Positions 53,957-60,840 of a stretch of 64,000 nucleotides of DNA are shown here, piece by piece. Positions within the stretch are counted from its first letter, which is position 1. Each line of letters starts with the position of its first letter. The notes under the pieces are model-generated. The model made no database searches. It was not told the DNA's origin and saw only the letters and a program-made list of their open reading frames with translations. Source of the stretch: Streptomyces sp. MUM 178J. Its GTDB lineage: Bacteria; Actinomycetota; Actinomycetes; Streptomycetales; Streptomycetaceae. The stretch spans positions 124,001 through 188,000 of the forward strand of contig NZ_JADWYQ010000003.1 in NCBI RefSeq assembly GCF_022414575.1. The letters run 5' to 3'. A program made the position numbers and the translations under genes.

Positions 53957-54601
53957 GTGACCGCGGACACCAGCCGATTCGAGTCCCTCAGCGGCGAGAC
54001 CGACCTCCCCTTCCCCGAGTACGACACCCCTCCGTTCGACCCCATGGACCTCTTCCGCGGCTGGCTCGCCGACGCCACGGCACGCGGCGTGCGCGAACCG
54101 CTGTCCACGGCCCTGTCCACCGCCGACGCCCGGGGCCGTGCCTCGTCACGGATCGTCACGATCACGGAAGTGCGGCCCCGCGGGCTGGTGTTCATCACCC
54201 ACACCACCAGCCGCAAGGCCCGTGATCTGGCCGCCACCGGCTGGGCGTCCGCACTCCTCTACTGGCGGGAGACGGGACAGCAGATCGCCCTCGCAGGCCC
54301 GACGGCCGAGCTGCCCGCCGCCGAGTCGGAGGCCCTGTGGTCCGCCCGCCCCACCCCGCTGCACCCCATGTCCACGGCCTCCCGCCAGTCCGAGCCGCTC
54401 GCCGACCCCGCCGCGCTGCGCGCCGAGTCCGGCAGGCTCGCCGCACCGGGCGGCCCCCTCCCGCGCCCGCTCCGCTTCGCGGGCTACCTCCTCACCCCCG
54501 AGGCCGTCGAGTTCTGGTGCGCCGCCTCCGACCGTCTCCACCGCCGCCTGCGCTACACGGACCAGGACGGCCACTGGCGGACGGAGCGGCTGCAGCCCTG
54601 A
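53957..54601 (+). CDS. pyridoxamine 5'-phosphate oxidase-family (PhzG-like) protein
   Basis: A 214-residue FMN-binding split-barrel protein: RASSRIVTITEVRPRGLVFITHTTSRKARDLAATGWASALLYW and a C-terminal LHRRLRYTDQDGHWRTERLQP. The set resembles PdxH and PhzG. GTG 53957 has AAGGGAG 4 bases upstream; ATG 53936 is the longer alternative with AGGAG only 2 bases away. No other phenazine genes are present, so a general flavin oxidase role is as likely. Confidence 0.8.
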   Translation: MTADTSRFESLSGETDLPFPEYDTPPFDPMDLFRGWLADATARGVREPLSTALSTADARGRASSRIVTITEVRPRGLVFITHTTSRKARDLAATGWASALLYWRETGQQIALAGPTAELPAAESEALWSARPTPLHPMSTASRQSEPLADPAALRAESGRLAAPGGPLPRPLRFAGYLLTPEAVEFWCAASDRLHRRLRYTDQDGHWRTERLQP

Positions 54602-54623
54602 GCCCTCCGGCGGGGGCGCCGGG

Positions 54624-55091
54624 TCACCGGACATCGCGGGAGGCCAGCGAGACGAAGCGCTCCACGGCCTCCCTGGCCTCGTCGCCGCTGTCGCGCACCC
54701 GCGTCCTGCCGGACGCCTCATGCATGCCGGACGCCGCGTCGAGAGCGGCGCGAGCGGCCTCTGCCACGGCGGTGGAGCCCGCTATCAAGCGCACCCGGAA
54801 CATCGCGTGCTGCGCGGCCCCCTTGAGCCGGTACGACTCCCGCCGCGCCTCCGCGGCGGCGGGGCCCTGCGGGTCCTCGTCCGTGCGGTGCCACCGGTCG
54901 TACTGGCTGCGCCGGTACTCGGTCACGGCCCCGGCGAAGTCGCTGTAGACGGCCATCCGCTCCGCCCGCAACTGCTGCCGATGGGCGAAACCCTCGTTCC
55001 GCGCCGCCGTCTTGCGCTGGAAGAGATACGCCACCGTAGAGCCCAGCACCGTGCCGAAGACGGCGATGAGAGCCGAGAGAGCACCATCCAT
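54624..55091 (-). CDS. membrane-anchored hypothetical protein
   Basis: A 155-residue protein with one N-terminal membrane helix (LSALIAVFGTVLGSTVAYLF) followed by a charged helical domain (RNEGFAHRQQLRAERMAVYSDFAGAVTEYRRSQYDRWHR). Similar single-span proteins are common in Streptomyces; function unknown. ATG 55089-55091 is chosen. It trails the DUF2817 gene on the same strand. Confidence 0.7.
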   Translation of the reverse strand: MDGALSALIAVFGTVLGSTVAYLFQRKTAARNEGFAHRQQLRAERMAVYSDFAGAVTEYRRSQYDRWHRTDEDPQGPAAAEARRESYRLKGAAQHAMFRVRLIAGSTAVAEAARAALDAASGMHEASGRTRVRDSGDEAREAVERFVSLASRDVR

Positions 55092-55149
55092 GGGGGTCAG
55101 CACACCACATCGCGAGTGTGGGCCGGCGACGGCCGGGCGTCGACGGGGG

Positions 55150-56334
55150 CTACGCGCGGTCTGCCGTGTCTGCCGTGCCTGCCGTGTCTGCTGTGTCTGC
55201 TGTGTCTGCTGTGTCTGCCGTGTCAGCCGCGTCCGCGGCGTCCGAGGCGAGGCCGGCGAGCGCCTGGGCGAGAACCTCCCGGGTGCGCCGGAACACCCGG
55301 GTGCGCCACTCTTCGTCGTCCGCCGGACTGAAGGCCTCACGGATCAGCGTCTTGAGCTCCGACCGTGCCGCGTCCGCGGGTTCCCGGTGCAGATGGAGCC
55401 AGTTGTCGGCGCACAGCGCGAGCAGCACCTCCGGTCCAGGGCGGGTGCCGAACTCCAGGGTGACGGCGGTGAGCCGGCGGTCGCGGCCGAGGCCGTCGGC
55501 GACCGCCGTCGCCGTGTTGCCGACGATCGGGGTGGAGGAGGAGGTGCCCTTCTCCGACGCGGTGAGCGCGTCCCCGTACCAGCGGCGGGCCCGCTCGTAG
55601 GCGCCGGCGTCCCGGCCGCCGCGGAAGATCGGTTCGCCGAGGCCGCGTTCGCCGAGTCCGGTGTGCAGATCGACATAGCCGATGTGCGCCGCGCCGGATC
55701 CGTCGATCTGGTCGGCGACGATCGTGCGGAAGACCCGCTGCGACCAGCAGGGGCCGCGTCCGCCGTAGAACAGGCCGTCGGGATGGCGGTACTGGCCGCG
55801 GGTCACGGCCTCCTGGAGCGTCTGCGGGCCGAGCCGGTCGCGGAGTCGGGCCAGTCCCGCTGCCACGCCGTCGGCGCGGAAGGCGTCGCCGTCCTGCGGG
55901 GTGAGGGCGGAGTGCACCAGGTCGTACGGGTCGTTGTGCGGCGGGCGGTCGTGGTCCACGAAGTTGCGGTTGAGGTCGATGTTGTCCTCGTTGACGCGCC
56001 GCAGATGGGCGAAGCCATACGGGTTGAGTGCGTGGACCAGCAGCACGCCGGTGCCCTGGGCCGCCGCCGTGCGAGCCACGCCCTCTCCCAGCAGGATCCG
56101 CGTCTGGCACGCGGAGCCGCAGAACCCCTCGATCCCGTGTGTGCCCGAGACCGTCACCAGCAGCGTCGCCGGGGCGGCGGGCCCGAGGTACGCGGTGTCG
56201 ACGCGGAGTTCGCCGCCGTCCGGACCGCGGTGCCCGGGCAGCGGAAACGTGCGCAGCCGGGCGCCCGCGGAGTCGGCGGCGTGCATGAACTCCTGGCGTG
56301 CCTGGGCGTAGTCGAAGGGAAAGGCGTAGGCCAT
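55150..56334 (-). CDS. DUF2817 M14-like metallopeptidase
   Basis: A 394-residue protein. The M14-type zinc motif H66-G-I-E69 lies in VSGTHGIEGFCGS, a third ligand candidate in YVDLHTGLG, and a possible catalytic Glu in VTLEFGT. This family relates to zinc carboxypeptidases and aspartoacylases. The C-terminal 25 residues are an ADT repeat encoded by a 9-bp tandem repeat. ATG 56334 is chosen over upstream codons. It is last in the run of minus-strand genes that starts with the peptide locus and could trim a peptide product. Confidence 0.8.
   Translation of the reverse strand: MAYAFPFDYAQARQEFMHAADSAGARLRTFPLPGHRGPDGGELRVDTAYLGPAAPATLLVTVSGTHGIEGFCGSACQTRILLGEGVARTAAAQGTGVLLVHALNPYGFAHLRRVNEDNIDLNRNFVDHDRPPHNDPYDLVHSALTPQDGDAFRADGVAAGLARLRDRLGPQTLQEAVTRGQYRHPDGLFYGGRGPCWSQRVFRTIVADQIDGSGAAHIGYVDLHTGLGERGLGEPIFRGGRDAGAYERARRWYGDALTASEKGTSSSTPIVGNTATAVADGLGRDRRLTAVTLEFGTRPGPEVLLALCADNWLHLHREPADAARSELKTLIREAFSPADDEEWRTRVFRRTREVLAQALAGLASDAADAADTADTADTADTADTAGTADTADRA
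55159..55225. repeat. 9-bp tandem repeat (GTCTGCYGT) encoding an ADT tail
   Basis: About seven imperfect 9-bp units at the 3' end of the DUF2817 gene. Length polymorphism by slippage would only change the number of Ala-Asp-Thr triplets. Confidence 0.85.
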
Positions 56335-56377
56335 CGCGGTCTCTCGCTTCCAGGGGCCGTCGGGAGATAAGGGCCTG

Positions 56378-57151
56378 TCAGACGCGCCCCGAGGGGAGGG
56401 GCACGCCCAGGGCGGAGAGGATCGAGTCCGCACCGGCTCGGGTGGGGACGTGCAGCAGGCACAGCACCCTGTCGCCCGGCGCCGCGTTCGCCGCGAAGTA
56501 CGCGTTCGTCTCGGCCACGTAGCTCATGGGCCGTTCCCGGTACAGGTCCACCGGCCGCCCGATGCCGCGCAGGACGCCTCCCGCCGGGTCGAAGGGCGCG
56601 CCGGGGGCAAGCGCGTCGGCGACCTCCGCAGCGAGCCGCGGCGCACCGGAGGCGTGCCGGCCCCCGAGGTCCGGATACATCGTGATGTCGGGGTGGCCGC
56701 TGAAGGCCGCCATCGCGCAGTGCACCACGGGGTTGTACGTCTTGAGCGCGATGATCTCCGGGAACGGGCGGCCGTCGGCCAGCAGCCGGGCGAAGTGGGC
56801 GGACCAGCTCTCGCCGAACAGCGAGCCGTGGCGGTACGCGTCCCCCACGAACTGGACCATCACATGCAGGCACCGCCGCCCCGAGGGAAGCTCCGCCCAC
56901 CGGGAGGTCAGCAGGGAGACGGCGCGGTCCAGCTCGCGGTCCACCCCGACGACGACGTACTCGGCCTTGGTGAGCATGTCGCGCCGGAGGGCGAACAGCT
57001 CCCGCATGCGCAGGCCCGGCATGGTCTCCACCAGGCCGTCGACGATCCATGCCCCGGTCCCGGGCGGCAGCTCCCGGCCGGGCGGCAGCGCCAGGACCTC
57101 GGCGCTCCCGCGTCCGTCCGGCCGGGACGTCCGGCGGTCGGTCTCCCGCAC
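56378..57151 (-). CDS. unrecognised 257-residue protein of the peptide locus
   Basis: I do not recognise the family with confidence. GTG 57149-57151 has GAGGGG 7 bases upstream, beginning in the stop of the haem-oxygenase-like gene. The segment IIALKTYNPVVHCAMAAFSGHPDITMYPDL resembles the TxNPxVYxAM...YP pattern seen in some GNAT-like acyltransferases, and VMVQFVGDAYRHGSLFGESWSAHFARLL precedes it. An acyltransferase is a guess. It is coupled to the di-iron gene and belongs to the same transcription unit. Confidence 0.6.
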   Translation of the reverse strand: MRETDRRTSRPDGRGSAEVLALPPGRELPPGTGAWIVDGLVETMPGLRMRELFALRRDMLTKAEYVVVGVDRELDRAVSLLTSRWAELPSGRRCLHVMVQFVGDAYRHGSLFGESWSAHFARLLADGRPFPEIIALKTYNPVVHCAMAAFSGHPDITMYPDLGGRHASGAPRLAAEVADALAPGAPFDPAGGVLRGIGRPVDLYRERPMSYVAETNAYFAANAAPGDRVLCLLHVPTRAGADSILSALGVPLPSGRV

Positions 57152-57162
57152 CGCGCGGCCCC

Positions 57163-57891
57163 TCAGACGTCCGCCGTGCCGGGCAGCGGTATCTGGGCCT
57201 CCGTCTTGCCGAGCACCGTAAGCTGGTGCAGCTCCACGAAGTAGAGCTTCCACAGCCAGTAGATGTGGTTCAGATGCTCGACGACCTTCTTCTCGTCGTC
57301 CTCGTCGGAGATCAGCGTGGCCATCACCCGCCACACGAAGTCGTCGTGGTCGTCGTCGAGGTCGGTGTTGACGTGGGCCCGGGCGCCCTTCACATGCTCC
57401 TGGCCGAGGACGTTCTCCAGATTGTCCAGCCAGTCCGGCTGCGTACGGGTGGTCACGTACTCGACGAAGTACACGCTGGTGATCAGTGCGAGCGGGCTGT
57501 CCTCGAACTCCATGCCGTACTGGAGGTAGCCGGTGAGGAGCTTGGTGGACAGCAGCGGCTCCGTGGAGTAGATCTCCTCCTTGCTCACGCCGACCTTCGC
57601 GAGGTCGGCGGCGAACAGCCGGTCGTGCAGCATCTCGTCGTCGGTGTAGTGCGCCCATGCCTTCGCCTGGACGGGGTCCGTCTTGGTGAAGTACTTGATG
57701 GCGAGGGCGTCTACGGTCCGCTTGCGGCGCAGGCGCAGGATCGTCTCGATGTTGTGCCGCTTGTAGTACTCGAGGTTCAGCTCGGCCGCGTCCTTCTGGT
57801 GCCGGGCGAAGGGCACGGTCTCGTAGAAGTCCTTGATGAAGGAGTCGAGGATGGCGTCGACTCGTCGGCGCAGGTCGGGGCTGGTCGTCAT
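57163..57891 (-). CDS. haem-oxygenase-like di-iron (HDO/TenA-PqqC fold) protein
   Basis: A 242-residue all-helical protein. Candidate iron ligands are in YTDDEMLHDRLF (Glu, His), YFVEYVTTR (Glu), and AHVNTDLDDDHDDF (His, Asp, His/Asp). The last motif departs from the canonical HxxxDxxH, so the metal site is uncertain. HDO enzymes carry out N-oxygenation, C-C cleavage or oxidative decarboxylation of amino acids. ATG 57891 has AGGAGG 7 bases upstream. In this context it could modify the peptide or its amino-acid building block. Confidence 0.75.
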   Translation of the reverse strand: MTTSPDLRRRVDAILDSFIKDFYETVPFARHQKDAAELNLEYYKRHNIETILRLRRKRTVDALAIKYFTKTDPVQAKAWAHYTDDEMLHDRLFAADLAKVGVSKEEIYSTEPLLSTKLLTGYLQYGMEFEDSPLALITSVYFVEYVTTRTQPDWLDNLENVLGQEHVKGARAHVNTDLDDDHDDFVWRVMATLISDEDDEKKVVEHLNHIYWLWKLYFVELHQLTVLGKTEAQIPLPGTADV

Positions 57892-58179
57892 GGGCTTGCT
57901 TCCCTCCTGGTGCAACCGATGGCTCGGGGCGCGTGGCCCGCGCATGCGGGCGACGCTCGTGCGGGGCGTGGCTCGTGCGGGGCGTGGCTCGTGCGGGCGT
58001 GCGTGCGGGACGGGGCGAGGCTCGTGCATGCGGGTGGGACGGGGCCTGCCCGCTGTGGTGCGGGACGGGACGGGGCCTGCCCGGGAGGTGCGGGACGGGG
58101 TGTGCGCGGGCGACGCCGGGCGACGCGCGTGGGGTGCCGTTCGGCGGCCTCGGTGAGGCCGCCGCAGCGTCGGGCGGCG
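57892..58179. repeat. GC-rich gap with 16-bp tandem repeats
   Basis: GCTCGTGCGGGGCGTG is repeated at 57955, 57971 and (one base shorter) 57987. Related CGGGACGGGGC units follow to about 58110. No gene or peptide frame with a ribosome binding site is visible in this 288-bp gap. Confidence 0.7.
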
Positions 58180-59283
58180 TCAGTGGCATCCGCAGCCGGC
58201 GCTGGAGACCCGCTGCATCCGGCCCCGCCGCACCGCCTTGCGGGCGCCCAGCACCGGGGTGCCGTCCGACGTCAGCAGCGAGCTGCGCCGACAGAGGAAG
58301 GCGAGGGCGAACCGTGTGGTCGGGGTGATCCCCAGCCCCAGGTTCACTGTCCCGGCGGGACCGCCGTACACCTCGTTGGGGCCGCAGTTCGCCGGGATGG
58401 CCTCCGTGGTGGCGTTGATGCCAAAACCCAGTTCCCAGATGACGCGGTAGCGCGGATCGTCGTCGAGGAGCCGCTGCAGCGCCTCGGCGGCAGGCCGGCC
58501 CCCGGAGGTCTGCGGGGTGATCCGCTCGACGGCGCCGGCGGCCACCCGGAGGGTCACGGGGTGGGAGACGACGGCGGACAGCGCCTCGAAGAGCTTCTGC
58601 TGGTCGGCGGCGTCCGCGGGGTCGGCGTGGCGGTGCACGATCGGCCATCCGTGCAGTGTCAGCTCGCCGTTCAGCCCGAGGAGCCGTGCATCGGGCCGGA
58701 AGGCGGTGATCTCGTTGGCCGTGACACTGAGCTTGCCAGGCGGGAAGATCTGCTGCTCGCCCGGCTCCAGGGGCCCGGCTTGCTGGTTCCAGACGCACTC
58801 GCCCGCGGTGTGGTCGAACTCCGCCTCGCTGCCGCTGGAGTCGTCGACGATCGTCAGCCGCTCGCTCGTCGCGACCCGCTCGAAGAAGTCGTCGGCCGTA
58901 CGGGCCTGGAGGCCGATGGCGGTCTCGGCGGCGGACCGCAGGTAGTACTGCACATGCTCGACGGTGAGCGGCGTGGACCCGGCCGGCAGGACGGCCAGCT
59001 TGCGCTTGCCGAGCTGCTCCGGTGACGGGGAGTCCAGGAACCGGCCGGGGCAGACGGCCAGCACATGTGCGTCCGGCGGCACGCTCCGGGCGAGCAGTTC
59101 ACCCAGGCTCCGTCCGGCGGGCAGTGTCAGCATCAGGCCGTCGGAATAGCCGGAGCGCCCTCCCGCCGCGGTGTCCAGGGCGAAGGCGTCGCTGCCGTCC
59201 TCACTCGTGATCAGACAGAAGGTCCCGGCCGGTTCACCGAACTGGCCAAAGGAGGACGCGGTGAGTTCCAGCGGCGACGGCAC
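58180..59283 (-). CDS. M29-aminopeptidase-like pseudoenzyme (paralogue B)
   Basis: A 367-residue paralogue of the gene at 59502, sharing FGQFGE at the N-terminus, WNQQAGPL near residue 165, and PNEVYGG near residue 302. Compared with paralogue A, five of six predicted M29 metal ligands are replaced: Glu181 to Lys184, His310 to Asn314, Tyr318 to Thr322, His322 to Ala326, Asp324 to Ala328. Only the second Glu (284) is kept. It ends in a Cys-rich CGCH tail. GTG 59281-59283 has GAGGGAG 7 bases upstream. A peptide-binding or scaffold role is inferred. Confidence 0.7.
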   Translation of the reverse strand: MPSPLELTASSFGQFGEPAGTFCLITSEDGSDAFALDTAAGGRSGYSDGLMLTLPAGRSLGELLARSVPPDAHVLAVCPGRFLDSPSPEQLGKRKLAVLPAGSTPLTVEHVQYYLRSAAETAIGLQARTADDFFERVATSERLTIVDDSSGSEAEFDHTAGECVWNQQAGPLEPGEQQIFPPGKLSVTANEITAFRPDARLLGLNGELTLHGWPIVHRHADPADAADQQKLFEALSAVVSHPVTLRVAAGAVERITPQTSGGRPAAEALQRLLDDDPRYRVIWELGFGINATTEAIPANCGPNEVYGGPAGTVNLGLGITPTTRFALAFLCRRSSLLTSDGTPVLGARKAVRRGRMQRVSSAGCGCH

Positions 59284-59343
59284 GACAGCACTCCCTCAGA
59301 CTCGACTCGTACTCGACCCGCTCATGCGACACATGGCGGGAAC

Positions 59344-59378
59344 CCCGCGGCAGGGCTTGTGCAGCGCCCTGCCGCGGG
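59344..59378. terminator. 13-bp perfect hairpin after the peptide gene
   Basis: The arm CCCGCGGCAGGGC (59344-59356) and its exact complement (59366-59378) enclose a 9-base loop, 17 bases after the stop of the small peptide gene and before paralogue B. In RiPP operons such hairpins let the precursor be made in excess of the enzymes by partial termination or mRNA protection. Confidence 0.8.
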
Positions 59379-59394
59379 TCGGTGCTCAGCCCAC

Positions 59395-59451
59395 TCAGCC
59401 GAGCAGCGTGCCCAGGTAGTTGCGGTTCTTCTGAACCTTGATCTTCTTCAT
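59395..59451 (-). CDS. putative 18-residue RiPP precursor peptide
   Basis: The gene encodes MKKIKVQKNRNYLGTLLG and is too short for standard gene finders. It has AGGAGG 8 bases before the ATG, the best ribosome binding site of this locus. It lies between two paralogous enzymes on the same strand (50 bp after A, 111 bp before B) and is followed by a strong hairpin. The N-terminal half is basic (KKIKVQK, leader-like); the C-terminal NYLGTLLG could be the modified core. It is not a recognised class and expression is not proven. Confidence 0.65.
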   Translation of the reverse strand: MKKIKVQKNRNYLGTLLG

Positions 59452-59501
59452 GCCCTTCACCTCCTGTCGGCAGCGGTTTCTGTGCTCACCCCGACGGCGG
59501 T

Positions 59502-60590
59502 TCACTGACCCTCAGCCGCTTGGCCAGCGGTGACGACCCGCTCTGCCGTGGGGCGGTCCGGGTGTCCGATCAGCGCGAGTCCACTGCTGCTCAGGACACG
59601 CGTGTCGGGCGAGATGATGTCCAGGTGGTACTGGGTGTACGGAGTGAGGCCGAGGCCGTAGTGCAGACAGCCCTCCGTGCCTCCGTACACCTCGTTCATG
59701 GCGTGGTTTCCGGGCAGGATGTCCAGCGAGGTGTTCAGCGCGTGGCCGATCTCCCAGACGATGCGGTAGCGGGAGTCGACGGCGAACATGTGCTCCAGCA
59801 TCTCCACGGCCGGTGCTGCCCCCGCGTCCAGCGCCTGAAGGGCGGTGATCCTGCCGTCCACGACGACGGCCTTGATCGCGTTGTCCTTCATCGTCCAGAG
59901 CCGGGAGTGCACACGGGCCTGGTCGGCGCGGGAGAAGGACGGGGTCCCGTTGTGCAGGATCGGGTAGCCGCGGAGGGTGATCTCCCCTTCGAGCGGGAGC
60001 TTGAGCGCCTCGTCGAACTCCCGGATCTCGACGGGCAGTACGCTCACCTCGCCGGACGGCACGATCTGCTGGTCGCCCCAGTCCAGCGGGCCGGCCTGCT
60101 GGTTCCACACCAGGCCGTCGCGCAGATGGTCGAGTACCGCGCGCGTGCCGTGCACGGGATCGACGTAGGCGAGGTGGTCGGACTCTTCCGCGATCTCGAA
60201 GAACGTATCGCAGAAAGCTTCTTGCTCGGTTGCCGAGGTCCGTTCCATCACCCCGAGGAAATGCCGGATCTCTTCGAGTGACGTGGGTGTCGAATTGCAC
60301 GCCATCCCCATGATTTTCCGCTGCCCGACAAGTGCCGGGTCGGGCGATTCGAAAAACCGGTACGGAGATATGACCAGAACGTGCGACGGCTCCGGGATGC
60401 TCTTCTCGAGCAGGTCCTCGAAACGGTCTCCGGTGCCCATGGGAATCGTGAGGAAGCGCTCGTAGGAGGCGGTCTTCACCACCTCGATCCCGTCGACCAG
60501 TTCGGGATTGGTGACCAGACAGAATGTACTGCCAGTGGCCTCACCGAACTGGCTGAAGCGTCCGGGGTCGATGGAAATCTGTACCGACAT
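59502..60590 (-). CDS. M29-aminopeptidase-like metalloprotein (paralogue A)
   Basis: A 362-residue protein. I align the C-terminal half with M29 (aminopeptidase T) metal ligands: Glu181 in SGEVSV, Glu280 in WEIGHALN, His310 in CLHYGLG, Tyr318, and His322/Asp324 in YHLDII. The preceding WNQQAG and following GEITLRGYPI fit the same fold. A leucyl-aminopeptidase-like activity on a peptide or aminoacyl product is possible. ATG 60590 has GGGAG upstream and aligns with paralogue B; the frame continues to 60614. It is the first gene of the peptide locus. Confidence 0.72.
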   Translation of the reverse strand: MSVQISIDPGRFSQFGEATGSTFCLVTNPELVDGIEVVKTASYERFLTIPMGTGDRFEDLLEKSIPEPSHVLVISPYRFFESPDPALVGQRKIMGMACNSTPTSLEEIRHFLGVMERTSATEQEAFCDTFFEIAEESDHLAYVDPVHGTRAVLDHLRDGLVWNQQAGPLDWGDQQIVPSGEVSVLPVEIREFDEALKLPLEGEITLRGYPILHNGTPSFSRADQARVHSRLWTMKDNAIKAVVVDGRITALQALDAGAAPAVEMLEHMFAVDSRYRIVWEIGHALNTSLDILPGNHAMNEVYGGTEGCLHYGLGLTPYTQYHLDIISPDTRVLSSSGLALIGHPDRPTAERVVTAGQAAEGQ

Positions 60591-60840
60591 GTTCACTCCC
60601 GTCATGGCCTTCACGGCCGGGCCTCGCCGTGGGAATCACTGTGGCTTCCGGGAGTTGTTCCGCACCATAGGACGATGGTCCCCTCCGGGAAGTCTGGGCC
60701 CATGGACTCAGATTCCCCGGTGACGGACGGGGGAGGAGCGGCGACGGCGCGACGCGACGGCCCGGCGCATGGCAGTAATTCGTGGTTGCCGGTCGGTCTT
60801 GCCACTGTTGTGCCCGCGATCTCCATCGCAGAGTGACCGT
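60591..60840. promoter_or_regulatory. divergent region of the peptide locus
   Basis: 250 bases between the enzyme operon (minus) and the exporter gene (plus). No clear operator or small ORF with a ribosome binding site is seen. Promoters for both directions must lie here. Confidence 0.5.

Noticed and set aside
53957..54601. Phenazine cluster marker (PhzG)
   Set aside because: No phzA-F genes in the window; the family also includes general pyridoxamine phosphate oxidases.
56378..58798. 806-codon frame joining several genes of the peptide locus
   Set aside because: Only its last 257 codons are a real gene; the rest is out of frame with the HDO and paralogue B genes.
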